DNA of 64,000 nt from Streptomyces iranensis (GTDB taxonomy: Bacteria; Actinomycetota; Actinomycetes; Streptomycetales; Streptomycetaceae): assembly GCF_017874715.1 (NCBI RefSeq), contig NZ_JAGGLR010000006.1, positions 372,001-436,000 of the forward strand, given 5' to 3'. Below are positions 1-7,788 of this stretch, in pieces. How positions within the stretch are numbered: the stretch's first letter is position 1; each line of letters starts with the position of its first letter. The notes below the pieces were generated by a model. The model was not told the origin of the DNA. It made no database searches and saw only the letters and a list, made by a program, of their open reading frames with translations. The position numbers and the translations under genes are program-made.

Positions 1-1236
1 CTCAACCTCGTCAGGGAATCCGATTGCAATATGGCGCGCGTCATGTGCGTCATGCTGTTGAAACAGTCCCAGGACACAGCCCGACGCGTTGCCCGAGACA
101 CATTAGCAGCAGCTGAGGTGGGAATCCCCATAGGCCGCCTCGGTTACGGATGGGTGCGCAAGGGCGAGGATGTAGGCACGAAGATTGAGGAAGAGGCAAA
201 AGTCGTAAGGCGCATCTTCCGTGAGCTAGTGGAGAAGAATGGAACTCCGTCGTCCATCACACGAGGTCTGACGCTTTCAGAAATCCCCTCTCCGGGTGGA
301 GGCGATTGGACCACGGCCACAGTGAAACTCATTCTCTCGAATCCACGATATGCGGGAATGGTTCTCTACAGCGGACGCCACCGGCTCGAACCATCCAAGC
401 AACACGACGGAATGTCTAAGCTACTCACCGACGAGAACGGGAATCCCGTAATGGGGACCTGGGATGAAATCGTGTCCCCACAGACATGGTTCAAAGCCCA
501 AGGCATTCTAAAAGCACGCCAAGAGCAGAACGGGGTAGACACCACCCCCGTAGGAGGGCATGAATACGGAAAGTACCTACTAACAGGGGTTGTCCGTTGC
601 TACAAATGCAAGAAGCCCATGGAAGGCCGCTGGAACGGAAAGGCGCAATACCACCAGTACCGTTGCCAATCTCGCGGACGAAACGGCGCATGCGGCTCAA
701 CCGCACGAAAGATGGCACCCCTTGACGATCTCATAGACATACTCATGGAGGAGTTCCTGATTGAGAAACTAGGAGTTTCACTCAACGAGGGCGATGAAGA
801 AGATGAAGAAATCACCGAGCAGCGCACCGAACTAGAGGAGCAGAAAAGCGCAGCGATCGGGGAAAAGGATCGACTTAAGGAGAAGTGGGAGCGCGGAGAA
901 CTCTCTGACGTTGGGTGGTCAAACGAGGATTACTACGAACACATCGGAGTGATATCGAAGAAGATTCGAGAGCTTATCGAGAAACTCGAAGACCTAGGCT
1001 CCGCCCCTGACCCCAAAGCCGTAGAGAGCGACCTAATGCTATGGAGGTCAGGGGACAACGTTGAGAAGCGCACGATAATCAAGCGCTACATGAAACACAT
1101 ACAGCTTCTCAAGGGGCCTAAGGGTCGAGGCAAATTCGACCCGAATACCGTAATTCCTATCTGGCGGGAGCAGGGGGGTCGCCCCTCTGGCCGAACCCCC
1201 GGAGAAGCGACCGCAGATGTACCCGCTCCTCATTAG
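1..1236 (+). CDS. int: Large serine integrase, 5' truncated by window start
   Basis: Site-specific recombinase expected to integrate and excise the element. The frame is open from base 1, so the N-terminal catalytic domain with the nucleophile Ser lies upstream of the window. What is visible is the end of the catalytic domain and long helix (ARDTLAAAEVGIPIGRLGYG), the recombinase domain, a zinc ribbon with CYKC near codons 200-203 and further Cys near 222 and 231, then a charged coiled coil around codons 260-300, typical of large serine integrases. GC is lower than in chromosomal neighbours. A rare TTA leucine codon sits at 103-105, so translation may depend on the bldA tRNA. It converges on the replication gene, and its 3' end overlaps a small antisense ORF. 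Confidence 0.9.
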   Translation, partial: LNLVRESDCNMARVMCVMLLKQSQDTARRVARDTLAAAEVGIPIGRLGYGWVRKGEDVGTKIEEEAKVVRRIFRELVEKNGTPSSITRGLTLSEIPSPGGGDWTTATVKLILSNPRYAGMVLYSGRHRLEPSKQHDGMSKLLTDENGNPVMGTWDEIVSPQTWFKAQGILKARQEQNGVDTTPVGGHEYGKYLLTGVVRCYKCKKPMEGRWNGKAQYHQYRCQSRGRNGACGSTARKMAPLDDLIDILMEEFLIEKLGVSLNEGDEEDEEITEQRTELEEQKSAAIGEKDRLKEKWERGELSDVGWSNEDYYEHIGVISKKIRELIEKLEDLGSAPDPKAVESDLMLWRSGDNVEKRTIIKRYMKHIQLLKGPKGRGKFDPNTVIPIWREQGGRPSGRTPGEATADVPAPH

Positions 1237-1324
1237 TTAGATCCGGAGCACGCGCCAAATGGCGGGCCACCCAAGCGCACACGGCAGGATCATTGCGATT
1301 GACCCTGCCGTGCCGCTCAGCCAT
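1157..1324 (-). CDS. Small 55-aa protein coupled to Rep; candidate directionality factor
   Basis: The 55-residue frame begins MAERHGRVNRND and its ATG overlaps the last 8 bases of the replication gene (ATGGCTGA), which suggests translational coupling. In pSAM2 the gene after repSA is xis, and this is the equivalent position. The last 80 bp are antisense to the 3' end of the integrase. I recognise no family and see no classic MerR/Xis helix-turn-helix. Recombination directionality factors of serine integrases are small, basic and very diverse, so that role is possible but is inference from position only. Confidence 0.45.
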   Translation of the reverse strand: MAERHGRVNRNDPAVCAWVARHLARAPDLTNEERVHLRSLLRGFGQRGDPPAPAR

Positions 1325-2789
1325 AAACCCGCCTTCCCTCTTCATTACTTAGCTCAGAGCGACCTATGTCGCGGCTACGGGAAAGGTCTTGCGAAACACC
1401 CGCTGCTATCTCTGCCTCAGCGGGTGTATGTCCCGACCGCACGTATCTCCACGCGGACTCAATTTCCGTAGGCACATCAGCCGGAACTGAGCCGCCAGCC
1501 GCTTTCGTCTTTCGGTATTCAGCACGGACGGCGCGCAGTTGCTCATAGGTAGTGGAGTAGCGCCGCGACTTGGTGAGCACATGGCCTCGGTAGCCGAGTG
1601 CATGAGCCCACAGGCGCAGGCGGAGCGGGGCCAGCTCGACTACGCCGCCCAGGCGCCAACAGGTGCCCATGAGTGCGCGCACATGGGGGCTGATCCGCAG
1701 CCGATCGATCTCACCGGCTGATGCGATGCGCCGGTCAATGCCTCCCACTTCCCCCACGCTCTTCGACACGTACTTCGCGATGTACGCGGCAACGGCCTCA
1801 TCGGTCATCGGCACGCCGTCAATCTCCGAATGCACGCTGTGGATCGCGTGTACGTCGATCTCGGCGCCCCAACGGATGATGTGCTCCCCCAAGCCCGGGG
1901 CGTATGGCGTACGGGCCTCAGCGGCCTCTACAGCGCTTCGGACGACCGTCTCTAGAATCTCCGCCGTGACCTCAGATGGCGGAGCGTCCTCGGGCCCGGA
2001 AGGGCCATCGACGCGCACCACGGCATGCAAGTGGATAGCTCCGCGTTTCTGATACTCGGCCACCTTGGCAAACGAGACACGGAGATGGGAATTGAGTGTT
2101 CTCTGTGTAATCCCCATCGCCGCCGCAAGGTGACGCCTGATCAGAATCGTGGTGCGATTCCAGAGTGCCCCTGTCTTTGCATGCCAGAGCACATGTGCCG
2201 CGTAGTCGTAACACCGGCCGCATATGGGCTGTCCGACTCTTGGGTCAGCTTCGGAATGAACCTGATTACATCCGATCGGCCTTCCGTGCGGACATTCCCC
2301 GCCATCACGGCGAGGGCGGCATTTACGATCCCTTGAGTCCGTGACTCTGTGTACGGCACCGAATCCAGGCGCTGTCAGAGTGACGAACAGCCGCGGATGT
2401 CCGGTCACTGTCGAGGGAACTTCCTTGCCGCCCAGAAGCCCGGCCCGTACCAAATGGAATGTGTCGCCAGCGTGGATGCGCGAGCATGGCGCGCAGCGTG
2501 TATCACGCCGATTACCGCACCGCAGGGCCAACACCCCGCCCGGTTCATTGGCGGTGGTGTAGACGCGCATTACGGCACCCGTGACAGCGTCGCGGGTTAT
2601 GGTCCGCCCAGCCAGGTAAATGGGGTCGGCGCAGCCGCCGATGTTGTGGATTTGGTCGAGCCACCGGCGGAAACCGGGAGCGCCAACCAGTCGGATCATG
2701 TCGCGTTCAGTCTCTGAGAGCGTGCGAAGGCGCCCCGCGATTTCGAGTGCGGAGCGCCGCGCACGAGGGGTGTCCCACGGGGACGTCAT
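1317..2789 (-). CDS. repSA: RepSA-like rolling-circle replication initiator
   Basis: Replication initiator of AICEs and Streptomyces rolling-circle plasmids: a HUH endonuclease that nicks the double-strand origin and stays linked to the 5' end through tyrosine. The 490-residue protein shows the metal-binding HLH motif at residues 253-255 (AIHLHAVVRV). The catalytic helix YIAKYVSK lies at 336-343, with Y336/Y340 and K343. Cysteine pairs around 91-102 and 157-193 suggest zinc binding. It is the penultimate gene of the long leftward transfer operon and overlaps a small downstream ORF. The ATG at 2789 is preceded by a weak AAAGGG. Family assignment is firm; the origin it nicks was not located. 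Confidence 0.9.
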   Translation of the reverse strand: MTSPWDTPRARRSALEIAGRLRTLSETERDMIRLVGAPGFRRWLDQIHNIGGCADPIYLAGRTITRDAVTGAVMRVYTTANEPGGVLALRCGNRRDTRCAPCSRIHAGDTFHLVRAGLLGGKEVPSTVTGHPRLFVTLTAPGFGAVHRVTDSRDRKCRPRRDGGECPHGRPIGCNQVHSEADPRVGQPICGRCYDYAAHVLWHAKTGALWNRTTILIRRHLAAAMGITQRTLNSHLRVSFAKVAEYQKRGAIHLHAVVRVDGPSGPEDAPPSEVTAEILETVVRSAVEAAEARTPYAPGLGEHIIRWGAEIDVHAIHSVHSEIDGVPMTDEAVAAYIAKYVSKSVGEVGGIDRRIASAGEIDRLRISPHVRALMGTCWRLGGVVELAPLRLRLWAHALGYRGHVLTKSRRYSTTYEQLRAVRAEYRKTKAAGGSVPADVPTEIESAWRYVRSGHTPAEAEIAAGVSQDLSRSRDIGRSELSNEEGRRVYG

Positions 2790-2859
2790 GCGGCGGTGCC
2801 CTTTCTTGGTAGTCCGCCGCCATGGCGGAGAGGCGATCGATGGCCAGGTACACGGGCAT
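2707..2859 (-). CDS. Possible 50-aa leader peptide overlapping rep
   Basis: A short frame starting MPVYLAIDRLSAMAADYQ has a strong ribosome-binding site (AGAGGAG, 7 bases before ATG) and overlaps the first 83 bases of rep in another frame. The Rep start itself has only a weak site, so this ORF could serve to load ribosomes for Rep or be a small AICE protein of its own. The second half, inside rep, is low in recognisable features. No family recognised. Confidence 0.35.
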   Translation of the reverse strand: MPVYLAIDRLSAMAADYQERAPPHDVPVGHPSCAALRTRNRGAPSHALRD

Positions 2860-2931
2860 TGCTCCTCTAGGGTTTGAGCTGGGGATTGTCACGCTGGGTT
2901 CACGCCGGCCGTCACGGTCAGCTATCAGACG

Positions 2932-3042
2932 TCAGCCCCGTGGCGGACGACGCCGACAGCAGCGGCACCGCCTCAGACGGCCGCCCCGAGTGCGCAGGCG
3001 CCACCGACCGCAGGCACGGCACCTCACATACAGGTGAGACAT
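2932..3042 (-). CDS. 36-aa Arg/Cys-rich peptide
   Basis: A very short gene with an excellent ribosome-binding site (GGGGAGGA just before ATG). The product is highly basic and has CRAC and CRCC cysteine groups (residues 8-11 and 26-29), which suggests a tiny zinc knuckle able to bind nucleic acid. It lies in line within the transfer operon, between the membrane peptide gene and the Rep leader. Such mini zinc-ribbon peptides are frequent in AICE transfer operons, but I cannot name a family. Confidence 0.45.
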   Translation of the reverse strand: MSHLYVRCRACGRWRLRTRGGRLRRCRCCRRRPPRG

Positions 3043-3062
3043 TCCTTCCTCCCCTGGACCCG

Positions 3063-3248
3063 CTATTTCTGGTAGACCGCCCACTGCAAGAAATCCGTGA
3101 TGGTCAGCCCCGGAGTGGTGCTTGCCATGGTGAATCCCCAGAGGAAGAAGAGCGCCCCGACCCACCAGACAACTTCTCGGGACCGGAGGATCAGAATGCA
3201 GAGCAGGCCGACGACGATCGCAATCGGCATTGCCTGTGCTTCAGTCAT
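3063..3248 (-). CDS. Small membrane protein of the transfer operon (61 aa)
   Basis: The product has two hydrophobic segments, about residues 7-22 (MPIAIVVGLLCILIL) and 27-42 (VWWVGALFFLWGFTM), and is predicted to be an integral membrane protein. Its ATG overlaps the stop of the translocase gene (ATGACTGA), so the two are probably translationally coupled. In pSAM2-like elements, small membrane proteins beside the Tra gene (Spd type) help spread the element within the recipient mycelium. That role is inferred from size, topology and position, not from a recognised domain. Confidence 0.7.
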   Translation of the reverse strand: MTEAQAMPIAIVVGLLCILILRSREVVWWVGALFFLWGFTMASTTPGLTITDFLQWAVYQK

Positions 3249-4587
3249 TTCCGCCCACCTCCTTATTCACTGCGTCCATGGCACGCACCAGAGCGGGAAT
3301 GGCCGGTGTCTTGTCGACATTCTGCGCCACGACTTCCCGAGCATCCGCAGTAGTGGTCAGTCGGGACCGCACACGGGTCCAGGTGCCGCCGACCGTCGTA
3401 ATAGCGACGCCCTGTTCTTCCTCAGTGATCACCTGAGCCGCAACCACTGCGTCTTCAGCAAGGTCACCAAGGGCCATTTCTGCGGTCTGCTGGTCATGCA
3501 CTCGGTGGCAGATACGGCCGCCGAGCTGAGCCCGCAGAGCAGTTACCCCGGCCCCCAGCTCGGAGCCGATGCGCTGTCCGGCTACCACCAGGTGCAACCC
3601 CAGAGCCGCCCCGAGCTGCCCCAGCCGGAGCAGAGCCGTTGAGCACTCGGCCGCCTCTTGCCGACTGACCCGCGATCCGTCGACCAGGTACAGCTCAGCC
3701 AGCTCATCGACCAGGAGCACGACCGGCACCGGCCGTACGTGCTCAGGCAGCTCCCAGATAGACCGGGCACCAGCCCTACGGCAGACGGCCATGCGGTCGC
3801 GCGCCTCATCCAGGAGCGCCACCAGGAGCGCCAGCGCTTCCGTCCGACTACAGGCCAGCGCGGACAGCCGACGCTCGAACAGCGACAGCTCCATGCCGCC
3901 TTTGCAGTCGATACCGACGAGCGCTACCGGCTGCGGTGCCAGCTCAGCCACCAGGGACGCAAGCAGGGTGCTTTTCCCCGATTGGGTCGCGCCGACCACC
4001 AGCCAATGCGGCACCTGCCGCATGTCCAGAGTCCAGCCCATACCCAGCTCTGTACGGCCCACCTGCGCAGCGAGTATCCGCCCCGGGAAGCGCTTCGGCT
4101 CGGTGCCCGCATCAGTCAGGGGGTCCCGCCAGGTGGCAGTGATCGTCACCTCACCACGCCGAAACGAGACCACCCGAACCGAGTGCATCCGCCAGGCATG
4201 CGCCATAGCCGGTGCCGCCTCGATGTACGGAATCGGTGTCTGTCCGGGATGCAGTTGAACCCGCGCCACCAGGCCATCTCGCGTAGGACGTGGCAGCCCC
4301 AGCCGAGGCGGGATCATCCGCACAGCCCGGCCCGTCACGATCAGTTCGCGGCCGACCAGTGCACGCGGCGGCTGACGCTGCACCGCCAGGTCGGCGTTCC
4401 TGGTGAACCGGCGCCAGGTGAACCGCATCCTGAACACCGCGGAAGGGAAGCCGCCCAAGTACCAGCGCCACGGCAGCGCCCCCAACCGGCGCAGCCCACG
4501 AGGCATCGTAGGCAGTCGGTGTTCCCAGCGCGCCTGTGTCAGGAAGGCCAGCAGGAGGAGCAGCCAGACCACCAGTTCCCACGGCAT
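3241..4587 (-). CDS. traSA: FtsK/SpoIIIE-type conjugal DNA translocase (TraSA-like)
   Basis: Hexameric ATP-driven DNA pump expected to move double-stranded element DNA from donor to recipient hypha. The 448 residues begin with a membrane segment (VVWLLLLLAFL, residues 6-16). The ATPase domain has Walker A GATQSGKS at 199-206 and Walker B VVLLVDEL with D294-E295. It is shorter than chromosomal FtsK and lacks a four-helix membrane domain, as expected for TraSA/TraB proteins. Its start overlaps the upstream gene's stop (TGATG), and its end overlaps the downstream membrane-protein start. Expression is probably repressed by the GntR regulator through the operators at 5429-5497. Confidence 0.93.
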   Translation of the reverse strand: MPWELVVWLLLLLAFLTQARWEHRLPTMPRGLRRLGALPWRWYLGGFPSAVFRMRFTWRRFTRNADLAVQRQPPRALVGRELIVTGRAVRMIPPRLGLPRPTRDGLVARVQLHPGQTPIPYIEAAPAMAHAWRMHSVRVVSFRRGEVTITATWRDPLTDAGTEPKRFPGRILAAQVGRTELGMGWTLDMRQVPHWLVVGATQSGKSTLLASLVAELAPQPVALVGIDCKGGMELSLFERRLSALACSRTEALALLVALLDEARDRMAVCRRAGARSIWELPEHVRPVPVVLLVDELAELYLVDGSRVSRQEAAECSTALLRLGQLGAALGLHLVVAGQRIGSELGAGVTALRAQLGGRICHRVHDQQTAEMALGDLAEDAVVAAQVITEEEQGVAITTVGGTWTRVRSRLTTTADAREVVAQNVDKTPAIPALVRAMDAVNKEVGGND

Positions 4588-4805
4588 CAGTGATCACCTC
4601 CCCGACCGCTACTGCCGTCCTGACGGAGCGTCAGGAGCATGGTTCGAGCGTCGTCGGCGGTCTGCTGAGCAGTGCGCGCCGTGAGCGCCATGACCTCAGC
4701 GACCATCGAGCCGCCCTCCATGGCGGTCAGCAAGTCGTCACAGCCGCTCAGCATGCGGAGATTCCGCATCAGCCGCCTCACGACGATGTCGGTGGATTCC
4801 ACCAC
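4587..4805 (-). CDS. Small helical AICE protein (72 aa)
   Basis: Conserved-looking small gene directly before the translocase, sharing the TGATG start-stop overlap. GTG start at 4805 with GGGGGG five bases upstream; it overlaps the preceding gene by 28 bases. The product looks all-helical and soluble (VVRRLMRNLRMLSGCDDLL and a later AQQTADDARTM segment). No family recognised. Tight coupling to tra suggests a transfer accessory role. Confidence 0.65.
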   Translation of the reverse strand: MVESTDIVVRRLMRNLRMLSGCDDLLTAMEGGSMVAEVMALTARTAQQTADDARTMLLTLRQDGSSGRGGDH

Positions 4806-5002
4806 TGGTACCCCCCACTTCCAGAGCGCGTGATCATGGTTTGAGCGAGATGCGCGACTGCCAGCGCGACCCGCGCCAGCCGCTCGCGATCACCCGCGTC
4901 CATCTGGTCGAAGTCGGCATCCATCTGGCTGGCCAACTCCCGGACATGCCGCCGCAGGGTTGTCCAGTCCACGGCGGCAAGCCGAAGCTCGGACGGATCC
5001 AT
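4778..5002 (-). CDS. Small helical AICE protein (74 aa)
   Basis: Hypothetical protein starting MDPSELRLAAVDWTTLRRHV, acidic and probably helical. The ATG at 5002 overlaps the upstream stop as TGATG; a GTG one codon earlier is an alternative. The second gene of the leftward operon. Its last 28 bases overlap the next gene. Similar helical proteins of this size sit between the Pra-like gene and tra in many Streptomyces AICEs, but no biochemical role is known to me. Confidence 0.65.
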   Translation of the reverse strand: MDPSELRLAAVDWTTLRRHVRELASQMDADFDQMDAGDRERLARVALAVAHLAQTMITRSGSGGYQWWNPPTSS

Positions 5003-5376
5003 CACGCGTCACCCCCAGACGACGACTTGGCCCGGCCCGCGATCGGCGCCGCCTTCCCCTCGCTCTCCGCAGGGGTGATGGCCACAGCGCGGTAACTGGT
5101 GCCACGCCGACCGTCGATCTCCCAGGCCACCGCGACGAGATCCTGAATCCGGACCCGCATACCTTCCGCGACGGTCGGAGCCCCGCCCGGTACGACGACC
5201 TCGATCACATCCGCCCGCCGGGATTCCGGCTGACGGACCGAGACGCCGACCACGTAGAGCCGCCGTCCCTCCCGGTCCGTGCGGACTTCTCCTGTCTCCC
5301 GATTCACCCGGGGCTCGGGTGGAACGACGCACATCAGTGCGCCCAGACGCGCCACGTCCACAGGGATGGTCTGCAC
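5002..5376 (-). CDS. AICE conserved protein at Pra position (about 124 aa)
   Basis: First gene of the transfer operon, reading leftward from the operator region. I place the start at GTG 5376 (MQTIPVDVARLGALMCVV), preceded by GAGAGAGGTGAG; an upstream ATG at 5400 has no such site. The product is rich in beta-strand-like segments (RRLYVVGVSVRQ, IEVVVPGG, VRIQDLVAVAWEIDG) with a disordered Ser/Gly tail. It resembles AICE proteins encoded next to the repressor. In pSAM2 that position holds Pra, the activator of replication, integration and excision, but I cannot claim homology. Confidence 0.7.
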   Translation of the reverse strand: MQTIPVDVARLGALMCVVPPEPRVNRETGEVRTDREGRRLYVVGVSVRQPESRRADVIEVVVPGGAPTVAEGMRVRIQDLVAVAWEIDGRRGTSYRAVAITPAESEGKAAPIAGRAKSSSGGDA

Positions 5377-5428
5377 AAGCTCACCTCTCTCTGCGATCAC
5401 ACGAGCACCAGACCTCTCATCTGGTTAT

Positions 5429-5446
5429 TACTCGTACCAATGAGTG
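5429..5446. promoter_or_regulatory. GntR-repressor operator 1 (transfer operon promoter)
   Basis: Inverted repeat TACTC-N8-GAGTG within a block (5416-5455) that recurs almost unchanged at 7789-7828. It lies between the leftward transfer operon and the rightward GntR gene, where a KorSA-type repressor would act. Confidence 0.7.
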
Positions 5447-5479
5447 AGAGCATGCGCCATGTTGACCCGAAGGGGCAAG

Positions 5480-5497
5480 CACTTATTCTGATGAGTG
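5480..5497. promoter_or_regulatory. GntR-repressor operator 2 (autoregulatory)
   Basis: CACTT-N8-GAGTG, the same 5-8-5 spacing as the other two copies with one mismatched half-site base. It sits 64 bases before the GntR start, fitting negative autoregulation. Confidence 0.6.
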
Positions 5498-5560
5498 CAC
5501 CTCCACCCCCGTAACCGAGCCGAAGCCCGCCGCAGGGCCAGACCCCGAGGAGCACGCACC

Positions 5561-6343
5561 ATGCCGGGACGCAGCCACAGCACCGACGCTCAGCCGTTGC
5601 ATAGCGAGCCGCGCTACCGCCAGCTCGCACGGATCTTGGCCGACGCCATCGCAGAAGGCGAAGAAGGCGACTATCCCCCGGGCAGCCAACTGCCGTCTGA
5701 GACAGAACTCTTGGAGCGATACCAGGTGTCCCGCAATACGGTCAGGCAGGCGGTTGCAGAGCTGCGCAGGATGGGGCTTGCGGTCAGCCAGCAGGGCAAG
5801 GGGACCTACGTCCGCCAGGAGCCCGAGCAGACCCACGCGATCAAGCGGACGCTGATCCGCAAGGGCAAGAAGCTGGAGCTCGGCCATCCGTTCACGATGG
5901 CCGAGACCGTGACTGTCACGCGGGGTCACGCACGCGGAACCATCGCCCGCCTCATCGGCCGAGGCGCCGTCCACACCCTCACAGCAGAACTGCTGATCAT
6001 CGACGAGGACACCGGAGTTCGGGCCGCCGCCGTCACCGTGATCCCGTTCGACATCGCCGACGAAGTACCGGCCCTAGCCGACCGTCCCGACGCCCACCCC
6101 GAAGAGCTGTACGCCATGCTCACCGCCGCCGGACACACACTTTCCTTCTGGGAGAACGTGACGGCCCGATCCGCGCGCCCGGACGAGCAAGCCGCCCTCG
6201 GCATGGCCGACACGATCCTGATCACGCACCGCGTGACCGAGGACCAGAACGGCCGCGCGCTACTCGTGGAAGAGCTGCGCATGAGCGCGGAGTCCGCCAG
6301 CCTCAGCTACCGCATCACACCAACAACGCCCAAGCGCGGCTAA
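5561..6343 (+). CDS. KorSA-like GntR/HutC-family repressor
   Basis: Expected to keep the element quiescent by repressing the transfer/replication operon and itself. The start at ATG 5561 has GAGGAG nine bases upstream; an earlier in-frame start lacks one. The 260-residue protein has an N-terminal winged helix-turn-helix (about residues 25-87, with SETELLERYQVSRNTVRQAV and the wing GKGTYV). A C-terminal UTRA-like ligand domain of the HutC subfamily follows, the class to which KorSA of pSAM2 belongs. It diverges from the Pra/tra operon, and three 5-8-5 inverted repeats (5429, 5480, 7802) are good operator candidates. A strong terminator follows at 6487. Confidence 0.85.
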   Translation: MPGRSHSTDAQPLHSEPRYRQLARILADAIAEGEEGDYPPGSQLPSETELLERYQVSRNTVRQAVAELRRMGLAVSQQGKGTYVRQEPEQTHAIKRTLIRKGKKLELGHPFTMAETVTVTRGHARGTIARLIGRGAVHTLTAELLIIDEDTGVRAAAVTVIPFDIADEVPALADRPDAHPEELYAMLTAAGHTLSFWENVTARSARPDEQAALGMADTILITHRVTEDQNGRALLVEELRMSAESASLSYRITPTTPKRG

Positions 6344-6486
6344 CGCGACTAGATCTTCTTTACTTCCTCAAGGGCGCGCCTAGCGGCGCGCCGGTCGGCC
6401 AGGCCGCCCCGGACGGCTGCGGCCTAGCGGCCGGTCCGTCCGGACGCCCCGCCGCCCGACACACTCGCTCGGCCCCGGACAGCAAG

Positions 6487-6513
6487 AAGCCCCCGCATAC
6501 CGCGCGGGGGCTT
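6487..6513 (+). terminator. Terminator after GntR repressor gene
   Basis: Perfect 10-bp stem AAGCCCCCGC / GCGGGGGCTT with a 7-base loop, followed by TTTCCTC. Confidence 0.85.
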
Positions 6514-6649
6514 TCCTCATGCGTTCGCAGATAGGCGGACCCTTCCCGCGGATTCCACGAACCACCGCGCCGACCAGGCCCGTTCTAGGTGCCGCTCAGC
6601 TGTCTCGCCTAACAGCCTCTCACCAGGCTCCGCGCCGGACGCAAGCCAC

Positions 6650-6844
6650 TCAGCAGGTGCACGAGTCCGCATGGTCGCGGGCAGCGAACTTGCTTGGCGC
6701 GAAGCCGGGATTCATCTTGCGGCGACCGCACCCCGTGCACGTCACCCACTCACGCCCCCGCCTGTCCTTCTCAACTCGCACCTTGCCGCGCCCGCGAGTC
6801 CGTAACGGCGGATCTGGCTTGCGCCTTTCACCGAAGAACCTCAT
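6650..6844 (-). CDS. Small zinc-ribbon-like protein (64 aa)
   Basis: A short gene with a strong ribosome-binding site (GGGAGG, 5 bases before ATG 6844). The product is basic at its N-terminus (MRFFGERRKPDPPLRTRGRG) and ends in CTGC near residues 36-39 and a final HADSCTC, a likely four-ligand zinc site. Proteins of this kind are common cargo of Streptomyces AICEs and probably bind DNA or RNA, but the family has no function known to me. It lies immediately left of the giant palindrome, which could make that structure its promoter or its target. Confidence 0.6.
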   Translation of the reverse strand: MRFFGERRKPDPPLRTRGRGKVRVEKDRRGREWVTCTGCGRRKMNPGFAPSKFAARDHADSCTC

Positions 6845-6939
6845 ACCGACCTCCCTATGTCGTTCGGTCCCTGGCCATGCTCCGCGCCATCTGCCCCCAC
6901 AGCAAGGGGCACTCCGCAGCATCCATCGAGGCTGAGCCG

Positions 6940-7140
6940 TCGTGGCTGGGGCCGACGGCCTACGCGGCTTTTTAGGCAGCCACCACGGGGCGAGCCTCTA
7001 AGAACAGGGGGCCAATCGGTCGCAAACGCGGGCAGGATCACAGACCCGCCCGATTCGCCGGGCCAGCGTAAGGCCCCCTGTTCTCTCGCCCCGTGGCAGC
7101 TCCCGCCCAAAAAGCCGCTACGGCCGGCGGCGTGCCCACA
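6940..7140. repeat. Giant imperfect palindrome, candidate replication/transfer origin
   Basis: Two arms of about 75-80 bases meet around 7042. Matched blocks include GCGGCTTTTT (6964-6973) with AAAAAGCCGC (7109-7118), ACGGGGCGAG (6985-6994) with CTCGCCCCGT, and AGAACAGGGGGCC (7001-7013) with GGCCCCCTGTTCT (7072-7084). Small bulges break the stem. In single-stranded form it would fold into one long hairpin. Rolling-circle plasmids of Streptomyces carry such structures as single-strand origins (sti type), and clt transfer loci are also structured. No convincing gene crosses it. Confidence 0.7.
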
Positions 7141-7169
7141 GCGCGCCGATCCAGCACCGCGCGCTCAAT

Positions 7170-7520
7170 TCACCGACCAGCCGACCACCCAGGCCGCGCC
7201 CCCGCGCCGCGCCTGAGCACATCAGCCACCCGCCGAACCGCCTCAGGACTGGCCCGACCCGCGAAACGCACCACGGGCCTGCCCACGCCATCGGTGCTCG
7301 GTGTCAGCACCACGTCACCTCTGCTTACACACCCGCCGTCCACGGCAGCCAGCGCGTCAGTCAGGGCATCGGTTGCGTCCCGAGCCTCGCGCCACGCGGC
7401 CACGTACCGAGCATCCGGCACCCACACAGCCTCTTCCGGCTGTTCCACCTCTCGCGGCCGCTGATGCTCATCCCACTCAGGGTCACGATCCACCACCGGA
7501 GTGGTCACCTCCCCACCCAT
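7170..7520 (-). CDS. AICE hypothetical protein (about 116 aa)
   Basis: Unrecognised gene on the leftward strand. Start uncertain: ATG 7520 (MGGEVTTPVVDRDPEWDE) is chosen; GTG codons a few residues in are alternatives. The N-terminus is acidic (residues about 10-35). A helical middle (ARYVAAWREARDATDALTDA) leads into a beta segment GDVVLTPSTDGVGRPVVRF and a helix SPEAVRRVADVLRRG. It may be co-transcribed with the 28-residue membrane peptide behind the third GntR operator, which would place it in the repressor's regulon. No function can be assigned. Confidence 0.6.
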   Translation of the reverse strand: MGGEVTTPVVDRDPEWDEHQRPREVEQPEEAVWVPDARYVAAWREARDATDALTDALAAVDGGCVSRGDVVLTPSTDGVGRPVVRFAGRASPEAVRRVADVLRRGAGARPGWSAGR

Positions 7521-7667
7521 AGGCCATCCAGCCCCCGCACACACGATCCAATATGACCAGAGTCACTCGTGTCACGTCTGACACTCGGATTTCACTACTG
7601 CTCGGGATGGCGTGCGCACGGTCTGTGCGCGTTGAGCCCGAAACAAGCCGCTTCTGAGGGGACACCG

Positions 7668-7754
7668 CTACCGCGTCCCCGGGTGCCCGCACAGCCCCAT
7701 TAACGCCACCAGCACCAGGAACCACATCACCAACCCAGGCCGCCAATAGAACAT
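7668..7754 (-). CDS. 28-aa single-pass membrane peptide
   Basis: Very short frame MFYWRPGLVMWFLVLVALMG ending CGHPGTR, almost entirely one transmembrane helix. GGAGAGGAC precedes the ATG. It is the first ORF downstream (leftward) of the GntR operator at 7802-7819, so it is probably repressed together with the transfer genes. A small membrane peptide under transfer control could take part in mating-pore or Spd functions; that is inference. Confidence 0.45.
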   Translation of the reverse strand: MFYWRPGLVMWFLVLVALMGLCGHPGTR

Positions 7755-7788
7755 GATCACGTCCTCTCCACTCACAGGGAGCCGACCA

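Noticed and set aside
7483..7746. 87-codon minus-strand frame near the third operator
   Set aside because: No ribosome-binding site, no recognisable features, overlaps the better-supported 28-residue peptide region.
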